Shown here one piece after another: positions 1 through 6,232 of a DNA stretch of 7,025 nt (positions are counted from its first letter, which is position 1; each line of letters opens with the position of its first letter). The position numbers were made by a program, and so were the translations under genes. The notes below the pieces were generated by a model, which was not told where the DNA came from, ran no database searches, and worked only from the letters and a program-made list of their open reading frames with translations. The DNA is from an uncultured Nitrospina sp. (GTDB taxonomy: Bacteria > Nitrospinota > Nitrospinia > Nitrospinales > VA-1): assembly GCA_950072225.1 (NCBI GenBank), contig CATMOP010000103.1:1-7025 (forward strand). Reading direction: 5' to 3'.

Positions 1-262
1 ATATATTTGTAAGTATAGTAGCTAAAAAACAAAATAAAACATTTTTAAAATTTGGTTTAACTAACTCATAAGCTTGTTCTCCCATTAATTCTTTAACGTG
101 TTTGTCTTGAATGTCATTTCTTGATTTTCCGAACCAGTCTTCATACCCCTTATTATTGAAACGAAAAAAATGGTCGTGGTCGATGTAGGAAATAAGCACC
201 GGTAAAGAATCTGTAATCAGACGGATTCGTTGTTCACTAGAGCGCAGGCTTTCCTCCACCTT
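1..262 (-). pseudogene. Frame-shifted continuation of the sensor: third PAS domain, partial
   Basis: Reading the minus strand in the frame one base back from the sensor ORF gives 87 uninterrupted codons from 262 to the window edge. It begins KVEESLRSSEQRIR, a normal inter-PAS linker following the DITYQK end of PAS2. It continues with a PAS_4-like start: LITDSLPVLISYID at residues 15-28 and FNNKGYEDWFG at 35-45. This shows directly that sensor coding continues past the stop at 217. The last dozen residues (from about residue 76) are hydrophobic, do not look like a PAS continuation, and coincide with very AT-rich DNA. Either the gene carries a real one-base loss in the A run, or the sequence has a homopolymer error and the gene is intact. 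No stop is seen before the edge. Confidence 0.75.
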
Positions 263-1869
263 TTTTGATAAGTGATATCCTGGTCCACCCCGACCATCCT
301 CAATGGTTTTTCCTCCGCATCCCGTTTCACTACTTTTCCAACATCAAGATTCCAGCGCCAGGACCCATCTTTCTTCAACAGCCGATTTTCAACCTGATAA
401 ACTTCCGTCCCTTCTCTAAAATGAATTTCCAGTGCTTCCATGGTTTTAAGCAAATCATCCGGATGAACCAGTTTTTTCCACGAATCCACATGGGGTGTCA
501 GTTCATTTTTCTTGTAACCAGGGGATTCAAACCATTGTGGACTGAAAATAACTTCCCCTGTTTGAATGTTCCAGTCCCAAGCACCTGGCATACTTGCTTC
601 CAGTGCCAATTGCAGTCTTTCCTCACATTGCTGCACCTTTATATTGGATAATTCCAGTTCTTCTTTAGCCAGGATGGCTTGCTTCTTGGCGTTTTCCTGT
701 TCGGTGATGTCCAGGGCCATTTCCAATATCAAGGGACTGCCATCGACATCCGTGAAAGGAGTGCACACGGTGATATACGTCCGCCCATTTAATGCCTCCC
801 AGACAGATATTTCCTTCTTCCCGTGATCAAAGACCCTGAAAGGTTCGCAAACCTCACACGGTAGCGACCGGTTATGCATCAGGTCATGGCACTTCCTTTT
901 TTCCGGATCCCCAAATAATTCACGAAAAACCTTATTGGCGAACGGCACGGTATGATCCGGCGCCTGCAAATGAAAAGCCATGGGAAGAGAGTCCAGAATG
1001 TTGTAAAGATTTTGCCGCTCAAGAGTAACTTTTTTCTCGGCTTCTTCCTTTTCGATGATCTTGGCTTGAAGGGATTGATTTGCCGATTCCAGTAAATTTC
1101 GGGAAACGGTGGTCTCCTGCAACTCATTGGCCATTTTATTAAAGGTATGGGCCAACGATCCGATTTCGTCCTGCGAGGTAATTTCTATTTTTGTGGAAAA
1201 TTCTCCCCGTCCGATTTTAGTTGCGGCTTGTTGCAATTTCAATAGCGGCTTGGCAATGCTTCTGGAAATAAACAAGGCCAATCCCACGGCCAGGGCCAAC
1301 GATATAAACGCAACTTGGTAAATTGTTTTTTCGGAACGGTCGATCGTGTCCAATGCAATTTGGTGGGCTTGCTCAACCTCTTCTTTTTCGATTTCGACGA
1401 AATTTTCTATAATTGGTACAATCCCATCAATGGCTTCTTCATACTTTTGAAAAGTTTCGATGGAAACGGCGCCGGTCTTCTCATATTCCTTAAACATGAT
1501 TTTTGCCTGCTTGAGCAAAACAGATTGTCCAGAAACTATCTTGTCAAGAAGGGCTTTTTCATCTTCTTCTCCGTGCTTGTCCAGTTGGGCAAGGTCGCGA
1601 AATTCTTTGGTTTTTTGTTTAAAATTTTCCGCCCATTGCAGAAATTCTTCCTTTTCCTGGGCGTCACCGGAAACCACATAAGCGAAACTTTCTTCCACCG
1701 CTCCGGTCAATTTTGAATTAATGGATTGTATGGAATAAAGCGCGGTCGAGTGGAATGTACCAATTTCCTTTAACTGATTTTCAATGGGCCGGATACCCAT
1801 GTAGCTTGCAATAATTATGAATACGCCTAACATCACAAAGCTTAAAATAATTCGTGTGCTTACTTTCAT
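217..1869 (-). CDS. Membrane-bound multi-PAS sensor protein (frame interrupted)
   Basis: A signal-sensing membrane protein, 550 residues in the open frame. TM1 is about residues 7-25. A mostly helical, charged periplasmic domain (about 27-180) resembles four-helix-bundle or CHASE3-type input domains. TM2 is about 184-203. A HAMP linker (about 201-253, with the DEIGSL motif at 234-239) leads into a coiled coil (about 254-285). PAS1 is about 286-391 and ends in DITEQ; it contains C327, C338 and C341. PAS2 is about 415-536, a PAS_3-like fold with HPDD at 469-472, KKDGSWRW at 499-506 and a terminal DQDITYQK. The last 14 residues (after Lys536) look unlike any domain linker and arise from a frame change; the true continuation lies in the other frame. 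The output domain is outside the window, so it could be a histidine kinase, a cyclase or a chemoreceptor. The ATG at 1869 has only a weak GGGAAA-like ribosome site. The gene lies downstream of the kdtA pair on the same strand, 206 bases away, and is probably a separate unit. Confidence 0.85.
   Translation of the reverse strand: MKVSTRIILSFVMLGVFIIIASYMGIRPIENQLKEIGTFHSTALYSIQSINSKLTGAVEESFAYVVSGDAQEKEEFLQWAENFKQKTKEFRDLAQLDKHGEEDEKALLDKIVSGQSVLLKQAKIMFKEYEKTGAVSIETFQKYEEAIDGIVPIIENFVEIEKEEVEQAHQIALDTIDRSEKTIYQVAFISLALAVGLALFISRSIAKPLLKLQQAATKIGRGEFSTKIEITSQDEIGSLAHTFNKMANELQETTVSRNLLESANQSLQAKIIEKEEAEKKVTLERQNLYNILDSLPMAFHLQAPDHTVPFANKVFRELFGDPEKRKCHDLMHNRSLPCEVCEPFRVFDHGKKEISVWEALNGRTYITVCTPFTDVDGSPLILEMALDITEQENAKKQAILAKEELELSNIKVQQCEERLQLALEASMPGAWDWNIQTGEVIFSPQWFESPGYKKNELTPHVDSWKKLVHPDDLLKTMEALEIHFREGTEVYQVENRLLKKDGSWRWNLDVGKVVKRDAEEKPLRMVGVDQDITYQKRWRKACALVNNESV
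261..266 (-). other. A6 homopolymer at the frame break
   Basis: On the minus strand the sensor reads caa-aaa-agg-tgg across six A residues. With seven A residues it would read caa-aaa-aag-gtg-gag (QKKVEE) and join PAS2 smoothly to PAS3. The run is therefore the exact place where the two frames must meet. A sequencing deletion, a true mutation, or slippage of polymerase or ribosome on the run are all possible; the sequence alone does not separate them. Confidence 0.75.
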
Positions 1870-2075
1870 AAATCGAGATTTCCCATAAGAACATTAAAAT
1901 TCATAGAAATCAGTCCTGATAGTACTCCCACTCTTCCTTCTCTTGATTTCCGCCAAAAATAGCAGAAAATATGTTTTTCGGATATGGGTATAGTCTATGC
2001 TTTTTTTAAAGGAGGCAATATATTTTAGCAGGTTAAGCGGTTAAAACTTTGGGTGTTAGGTGGGGCTAAAATATA
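1870..2075. other. Gene-free spacer between the kdtA pair and the sensor
   Basis: I find no convincing open frame here on either strand. It must carry the leader and promoter of the minus-strand sensor, but no clear -35/-10 pair stands out. It also holds one complete arm and most of the other arm of a 13-bp inverted repeat near the kdtA end. On the plus strand an AAAGGAGG string (2008-2015) resembles a ribosome site, but only a short frame with early stops follows it. Confidence 0.6.
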
Positions 2076-2077
2076 TT
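2017..2077. repeat. Perfect 13-bp inverted repeat with 35-base spacer
   Basis: AATATATTTTAGC at 2017-2029 is the exact reverse complement of GCTAAAATATATT at 2065-2077. The right arm includes two bases of the stop codon of the second kdtA gene. Position at the gene's 3' end suggests transcript-end folding, but the stem is AT-rich, the loop is long and no T tract follows on the minus strand, so it is not a textbook intrinsic terminator. A protein-binding site or 3'-end stabiliser is equally possible. Confidence 0.6.
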
Positions 2078-3359
2078 AGTTAGGTTTAGGGAAGTTCAAG
2101 CACTGGGTGATGATGTCTGCCATCTTATTTGCGGCACCCTGTTGCTGGGCAATGAAGATTTTGGCTTTTTCGCTAATCTCGAGGCGATGGGAAGGATTTT
2201 TCAAAAGGGTATGGACTTTTTGTTCCAGCTCTTCAGGGTTTGTCATCTGAAAGACCAGTCCTTGGTTGTGCGCTGTTTCTGAGACATGGCTGATGTTTTC
2301 TACATAAGGCCCATGCAATACCGCAAGACCATGAGACAAGGGTTCTATCAGGCTGTGGCCTCCACCCGGCTGGACCAGGCTCCTGCCCACAAATGCGATT
2401 TGCCCCAGCGAATAAACCCTGGCCAACTCACCCATCGTATCGAGCAGGATGACTGAAGTAGATTCTGCATTTTCCAGTGATGACCGGAGGACGAAAGAAA
2501 AGTTTTCCTTTTTAAGCAACGCGGCCACTTCTTTCACCCGTTCCATTCTCCGTGGCGCGAGAATTAAAACCAGATCGGGATGTTTCGCCAGCAATAGCCG
2601 GTGCGCGTTCAGGATGATTTCTTCCTCCCCGGCATGGGTACTTCCTGCTATCCATACTGGTGTGTCTGCTTTCAGTTTGAAAGTCTGCCGGACCTGTTCT
2701 TTTTCCTCATCGGTCATTGTTTGCAACGCATCGTATTTTGAATCGCCAATCACTTCAAAATGTTCCCGATTCACACCCAGTGCGAGAGCGGCTTTTTCCC
2801 CATTGGTGTTTTGCATGCAGAGTCGGTGGAATTTTTGGAAGGTTTCCTTGAAAAGGGAGCCAGTGCGGAGATACCGCCGGACCGCTCGATCTGAGATACG
2901 GCCATTGAATAAAAGGGCCGGTACATTTTTTCTATGCAACAGATCGATCAAGCCGGGCCAGAATCCGGTATCGGTGACGACATAAAGATCCGGGTTAATC
3001 CGGCTCAAAGCCAGTTGGGTAAACGGCAGGCAGTCCAGCGGATGGAAAAATACGCTGTCGATGAAATCAAGATTGAGAGCCGTTGCATAGCCTGAGTCTG
3101 TGGTGACGGAGAGCGCGATATAAAGTTCGGGGCTTTGTTTGCGCAATAATTTGAGAACCGGTGTGGCGGCGACCACTTCCCCCATCGAAAGGGCATACAA
3201 CCAGAGAGTTTTTTCACCCGGTTTTGTTTTAGCGGGCACCCATCCAAAGTGATGGATCAGTCCTTTCCACTTATGTCTGGAGAACAAGGTTGTCAGTGAG
3301 AACAGGGGAACCAGCAGGACTGCCAGGAAAAGAGATAAAAGGTGATAGAGAAAAATCAT
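2076..3359 (-). CDS. GT30 Kdo-transferase-like protein, divergent paralogue
   Basis: Related to 3-deoxy-D-manno-octulosonate transferase (KdtA/WaaA), which moves Kdo from CMP-Kdo onto lipid IVA at the inner face of the cytoplasmic membrane. It has 427 residues, a usual family length. Numbered from the ATG at 3359: an N-terminal membrane anchor at about 2-27, SMGE with candidate catalytic Glu at 58-61, NGRIS at 152-156, GDSKYD at 205-210, STHAGEE at 240-246, APRRMER at 268-274, DTMGEL at 307-312 and GRSLVQPGGGH at 325-335. The acceptor-side motif usually ETELWP reads DTGFWP (130-135), so both acidic positions have changed. It follows the other kdtA-like gene with 11 bases between stop and start and no clear ribosome site, which suggests translational coupling. 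A TTG codon directly before the ATG is an alternative start. It may add a second Kdo or another sugar, or be weakly active; I therefore give no symbol. Confidence 0.85.
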   Translation of the reverse strand: MIFLYHLLSLFLAVLLVPLFSLTTLFSRHKWKGLIHHFGWVPAKTKPGEKTLWLYALSMGEVVAATPVLKLLRKQSPELYIALSVTTDSGYATALNLDFIDSVFFHPLDCLPFTQLALSRINPDLYVVTDTGFWPGLIDLLHRKNVPALLFNGRISDRAVRRYLRTGSLFKETFQKFHRLCMQNTNGEKAALALGVNREHFEVIGDSKYDALQTMTDEEKEQVRQTFKLKADTPVWIAGSTHAGEEEIILNAHRLLLAKHPDLVLILAPRRMERVKEVAALLKKENFSFVLRSSLENAESTSVILLDTMGELARVYSLGQIAFVGRSLVQPGGGHSLIEPLSHGLAVLHGPYVENISHVSETAHNQGLVFQMTNPEELEQKVHTLLKNPSHRLEISEKAKIFIAQQQGAANKMADIITQCLNFPKPN

Positions 3360-3370
3360 CAAATGGTTGT

Positions 3371-4606
3371 TTAACGGATGAGTTCAATGTTGCGGAGCAA
3401 GGCCCCGCTGTTGGCCTTTACGGTTTTTTCCGCAGACTGGCCAAGTTTCTGGCGTTCGTCCGGATTCATCAGCAACCGTTTTAAAACATCGTAGAGTTCC
3501 TCAATGTTTTGCATTTGAATGCCTCCCCCGAACTGCGTGAGAAGTTTTGCTTCTTCTTCGAAATTATTCATGAATTTGCCGAACAGGACCGGTTTTCCCA
3601 ATCCTGCCGGTTCGAGAATATTATGGCCGCCAAAGCGGGGGTTGAATCCCCCTCCAACGTAGGCCACGGTGGCACTCCTGTAAAAGGAACTGAGTTTTCC
3701 CAGGCTGTCTACCAGTAATAGGGAGCCTGTCCAGTTTTCCAGTCCATCCAGTTGAGAGAGCAAGGTATAATCCACTTTGAATTCCCGGATCAAGTCTTCG
3801 ACCTCCCGGCGTCTTTGCATATGTCTGGGGGCGATCACACCGATCAGGCCCGGGAACTCTTTTTGCAGTTCCACCAATGCTTCCATTATTGGGCCTTCCT
3901 CTCCCGGCCGAGTGGATCCAAAGACCAGAATCAGGGAGTCGGCACCCCACTCTGCTTGAAAGTTGTCTTCTTTCTGGGTTACATCGAATTTTATGTTTCC
4001 CGTCACCCGGACTTTTTCTTTGGCCACGCCGATTTGCAATAGCCGGTCCGCATCAATCTGGGTTCGCATGGAAAACTGTTGGATCGATTCCGTCATCCAT
4101 AGAAAGAAGGCCGGAAGTTTTCCATACTGCTGAACCGATTTTTCTGAAACTCTTCCGTTCACCTGGATTACGGGAATGCTTCGATCTTTGCATTGACGAA
4201 GCAAGCAAGGCCATAATTCCGCTTCGATCAGAACCAGTTTGGCGGGTTGTATCCGCTCAAAGACCGGATTCATCCAGAGGGGGAAGTCTAGTGGCAGTCG
4301 GAATACGTTGGGAAGATTTTCTTCTCGGGCTAGCGCATAACCGGTGGGACTAAAAGTGGACAGGGCGATCGGGCGAGACTCCCCATCCTTTATAAGACCA
4401 GCAATCAAGGTTTTAGCCAGGCGGACTTCCCCAACCGATGAGGCGTGAATCCACAGCGTGCCTTTTAATTCCGGCAATGAGCGGGCTCCTGCCATTCTTT
4501 CCTTGATTTGATTGCGGAAAGAGGAAGAAACCAGTGCTCTTAAAATGATAAAAGGAGAAGCTAAAAGCAGTAGCCCTCCTGTCAGAATATAATACAAAAA
4601 ATCCAT
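3371..4606 (-). CDS. kdtA: 3-deoxy-D-manno-octulosonic acid (Kdo) transferase
   Basis: Transfers Kdo from CMP-Kdo to lipid IVA, the first step of LPS inner-core assembly, as a membrane-anchored GT-B enzyme of family GT30 (also called waaA). Numbered from the chosen ATG at 4606 (411 residues): hydrophobic anchor at about 3-25, SSVGE at 56-60 with the candidate base Glu60, EAELWP at 128-133, NGRVS at 150-154, GNIKFD at 203-208, STRPGEE at 231-237, PRHMQR at 260-265, DSLGKL at 300-305, and a glycine-rich CMP-binding loop ending GGHNILEP at 326-333. The frame stays open to an ATG at 4654, which would add 16 residues. I prefer 4606 because the family normally starts directly with the hydrophobic segment, although neither start has a good ribosome site. 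It heads a two-gene unit with the divergent paralogue and lies divergent to lpxK, the preceding pathway step. Confidence 0.92.
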   Translation of the reverse strand: MDFLYYILTGGLLLLASPFIILRALVSSSFRNQIKERMAGARSLPELKGTLWIHASSVGEVRLAKTLIAGLIKDGESRPIALSTFSPTGYALAREENLPNVFRLPLDFPLWMNPVFERIQPAKLVLIEAELWPCLLRQCKDRSIPVIQVNGRVSEKSVQQYGKLPAFFLWMTESIQQFSMRTQIDADRLLQIGVAKEKVRVTGNIKFDVTQKEDNFQAEWGADSLILVFGSTRPGEEGPIMEALVELQKEFPGLIGVIAPRHMQRRREVEDLIREFKVDYTLLSQLDGLENWTGSLLLVDSLGKLSSFYRSATVAYVGGGFNPRFGGHNILEPAGLGKPVLFGKFMNNFEEEAKLLTQFGGGIQMQNIEELYDVLKRLLMNPDERQKLGQSAEKTVKANSGALLRNIELIR

Positions 4607-4611
4607 ACCCC

Positions 4612-4625
4612 GGGAGTATACTCCC
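4612..4625. promoter_or_regulatory. Perfect 14-bp palindrome in the kdtA/lpxK divergent region
   Basis: GGGAGTATACTCCC equals its own reverse complement. It lies in the 46-base gap between the preferred kdtA start (4606) and the lpxK start (4653), where both promoters must overlap. The core AGTATACT contains TATACT on each strand, a fair -10 match, so a bound protein could affect both genes. As RNA in the kdtA leader it could fold into a five-pair stem with a UAUA loop, five bases before the start codon. Operator function is inference; the palindrome itself is directly visible. Confidence 0.55.
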
Positions 4626-4652
4626 AATTCGTTATAAACTTGGCTGAAAATC

Positions 4653-5738
4653 ATGTCTGAAATTTTCTATAAAGTCATATCGCCCGATCGCAAATGGTAC
4701 TGGTTTCCTGCTTTTGCCATCTTGAAACTCGTTTCCTTCTTTTATTTGCTGGGCCACCGTTTTCGCCTCTGGACTTACAGATGGGGGGTGTTCCCCCGCC
4801 GCAAGCTCGACTGCCGTGTGATCAGCGTTGGCAACCTGACCTTAGGGGGAACAGGAAAAACGCCCTTTGTCATGATGATTGCCGAAATACTCAGGGGTAA
4901 CGGATTCAAACCCGCCATTCTCAGTCGGGGTTATGGCGGAAAATCCCGTGACCCGGTCAATGTTGTCTGCGATGGAAAACAGACACTTCTTTCCCCGGAA
5001 TGGGTTGGCGATGAAGCGGTCATGATGGCGGAAAAACTCAAAAACGTTCCGGTTTTAACCGGGCCGGACCGTTACCAGACAGGGCGGTACGCGCTCGAAC
5101 ATTTTGGCGTGGATACTCTGATTCTGGATGACGGTTTTCAACATCTGGCCTTAAGCCGCGATCTGGATATCCTGCTTTTCGATCATTCCAGCCCCCTCGG
5201 TAATGGCCATTTATTTCCTGCAGGCGAACTGCGTGAACCGGCAGGAGAAACAAGAAGGGCAGACCTGGTCTGCTTTACCCGCTATTCCCGTGGTCCCATA
5301 AATTTTGATCCGCATCTCCTGGGTTCCATTCCCCAGATTAAAACGCACCTTCGCCTGGATTGCGTAATTCGCATGGAGGAGGATGACGTGCTGGATGCGG
5401 AGATATTAAAAAATGAACCGGTTGCCGCGTTTTGTGGCATCGCAAAACCGGAAGGGTTCAAACAGATTTTGCTGGACTCGCAGATTCAACTAAAATTTTT
5501 CAAGGCCTTTCCCGATCATCATCCTTACACTTCGCAGGATGTTAAAGAATTGGAGGCCCGGGCTGAAAAAGAAGGAGCCCTATTCTTTTTAGTCCCGGAA
5601 AAAGATGCGGTCAAACTCAAAGGGATGAAATTTTCTTTACCCTTATTTAAAGTGGTGATCGAACTCGAAATTCTGGAAGGACGTGAAATTTTTAACAAAC
5701 AACTGCTCGGCCAGCGTGATACCCCATTCGGGGCATGA
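4653..5738 (+). CDS. lpxK: Tetraacyldisaccharide 4'-kinase
   Basis: Phosphorylates the 4' position of the tetraacyl-disaccharide 1-phosphate with ATP to form lipid IVA, at the cytoplasmic face of the inner membrane. The protein has 361 residues, typical for the family. A hydrophobic N-terminal membrane-association segment (about 17-34) precedes VISVGNLTLGGTGKTP, with the P-loop GGTGKT at 65-70. Further family motifs are SRGYGG at 91-96, VGDEA at 118-122, GPDR at 137-140, DDGFQH at 159-164, GELREP at 191-196, CGIAKPEGF at 261-269 and FPDHHPYT at 286-293. All expected motifs are present, so it should be active. The start codon lies within CATG, sharing bases with a possible upstream kdtA start on the other strand. 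No strong ribosome site is seen, but the distance from the start to the P-loop fits the family. Its product is the acceptor for the neighbouring KdtA. Confidence 0.95.
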   Translation: MSEIFYKVISPDRKWYWFPAFAILKLVSFFYLLGHRFRLWTYRWGVFPRRKLDCRVISVGNLTLGGTGKTPFVMMIAEILRGNGFKPAILSRGYGGKSRDPVNVVCDGKQTLLSPEWVGDEAVMMAEKLKNVPVLTGPDRYQTGRYALEHFGVDTLILDDGFQHLALSRDLDILLFDHSSPLGNGHLFPAGELREPAGETRRADLVCFTRYSRGPINFDPHLLGSIPQIKTHLRLDCVIRMEEDDVLDAEILKNEPVAAFCGIAKPEGFKQILLDSQIQLKFFKAFPDHHPYTSQDVKELEARAEKEGALFFLVPEKDAVKLKGMKFSLPLFKVVIELEILEGREIFNKQLLGQRDTPFGA

Positions 5739-5806
5739 AGGCAAATGATGAGCATAACTCGCTGTACTCAGTGTGCACGCGATAACGATTTAAGTAACCC
5801 CCTCAG

Positions 5807-5824
5807 TCCCCCTTGTCAGGGGGA
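5807..5824. repeat. GC-rich hairpin between convergent genes
   Basis: TCCCCC (5807-5812) and GGGGGA (5819-5824) form a perfect six-pair stem around TTGTCA. A smaller CCCC-GCA-GGGG hairpin lies at 5837-5847. They sit between the 3' ends of lpxK and the small membrane-protein gene, where a shared transcript end or a dispersed REP-like repeat would be expected. No T tract follows, so a classical intrinsic terminator is not supported. Whether the sequence recurs in the genome cannot be seen from one window. Confidence 0.5.
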
Positions 5825-5889
5825 TGCTCACATTGGCCCCGCAGGGGTATCACCGCCACGCTGGCCCTACGCCGAGTAGCGGCAAGTAG

Positions 5890-6129
5890 CTAGATGTGCA
5901 ATAGGAATAAAATCATACCGCCCAGGCAAAGACCCGCACCCAGCAGGGTCATGAGGGTGCCTCTGAGGGTTCTGGGTTTGACAATGTCCGACTTTCTTCG
6001 GCCGTAGCTTTTGGACTCCTTCAAAACAGCCTGGTCTGCCCTCTCCCATTTACTGCAGGTATTGAGGATAAAACTGCCCAGCACAAACATCACTACCGCC
6101 CAAACCTGTTCGGCCACTAAAGAATCCAT
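5890..6129 (-). CDS. Small two-TM membrane protein of unknown function
   Basis: A 79-residue protein that I do not recognise. TM1 is about residues 8-24. A basic and polar middle part (about 25-55) includes SYGRRKSD at 41-48. TM2 is about 56-78 and is followed directly by the C-terminus, giving a likely hairpin with both ends on the same side. The start is well supported: AGGAG at 6135-6139 lies five bases before the ATG at 6129. The frame is open to an in-frame ATG at 6180, but that extension is polar and lacks a ribosome site. It is convergent with lpxK and divergent from the methyltransferase gene, so it is probably transcribed alone. The good ribosome site and clean membrane segments argue that it is real despite its size. 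Confidence 0.65.
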   Translation of the reverse strand: MDSLVAEQVWAVVMFVLGSFILNTCSKWERADQAVLKESKSYGRRKSDIVKPRTLRGTLMTLLGAGLCLGGMILFLLHI

Positions 6130-6134
6130 TACTT

Positions 6135-6139
6135 CTCCT
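6135..6139 (-). promoter_or_regulatory. Ribosome binding site of the small membrane protein
   Basis: AGGAG on the minus strand, five bases before the ATG at 6129. It decides this start over the in-frame ATG at 6180. Confidence 0.65.
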
Positions 6140-6180
6140 TGCAAAATAGCCCTTTTACGGGACAGAGGGAAATGACCCAC

Positions 6181-6186
6181 AGTATA
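6181..6186 (-). promoter_or_regulatory. Possible -10 element for the small membrane protein gene
   Basis: TATACT on the minus strand matches five of six bases of the sigma-70 -10 consensus and lies about 50 bases before the ATG. The best -35 candidate, TTGTTT with a 16-base spacer, is weak. The call rests mainly on position within the divergent spacer. Confidence 0.3.
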
Positions 6187-6197
6187 ACAATTACCGC

Positions 6198-6226
6198 TTT
6201 ACAAACAAATAGTTCTGCAAGACAAT
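6198..6226 (+). promoter_or_regulatory. Possible promoter of the trmN6-miaA unit
   Basis: TTTACA (6198-6203, five of six to TTGACA) and GACAAT (6221-6226, four of six to TATAAT) are separated by 17 bases. Transcription would start around 6232-6234, almost exactly at the GTG start codon, which would make the message leaderless. This fits the absence of a ribosome site before the GTG, but the -10 match is only moderate. Confidence 0.3.
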
Positions 6227-6232
6227 ACCCTT

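Noticed and set aside
1..71. Plus-strand open frame entering from the left edge (22 codons before a stop)
   Set aside because: It is short, in AT-rich DNA, and opposite a frame that is clearly PAS-like for most of its length; chance is the better explanation.
261..267. Programmed -1 frameshift of the dnaX type at the A run
   Set aside because: The heptamer A-AAA-AAG is not in the correct zero-frame phase, and I see no clear downstream stem or upstream Shine-Dalgarno stimulator; polymerase slippage, mutation or sequencing error remain more likely.
2005..2080. Intrinsic terminator for the kdtA unit
   Set aside because: The inverted repeat is AT-rich with a 35-base loop and no T tract follows in the direction of transcription, so I list it only as an inverted repeat.
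2449..2985. Plus-strand open frame of 178 codons
   Set aside because: It lies wholly opposite the second kdtA-like gene, its protein shows no recognisable motifs, and the minus-strand frame has clear GT30 motifs.
3877..4353. Plus-strand open frame of 158 codons
   Set aside because: It is opposite the conserved part of kdtA and lacks domain-like features.
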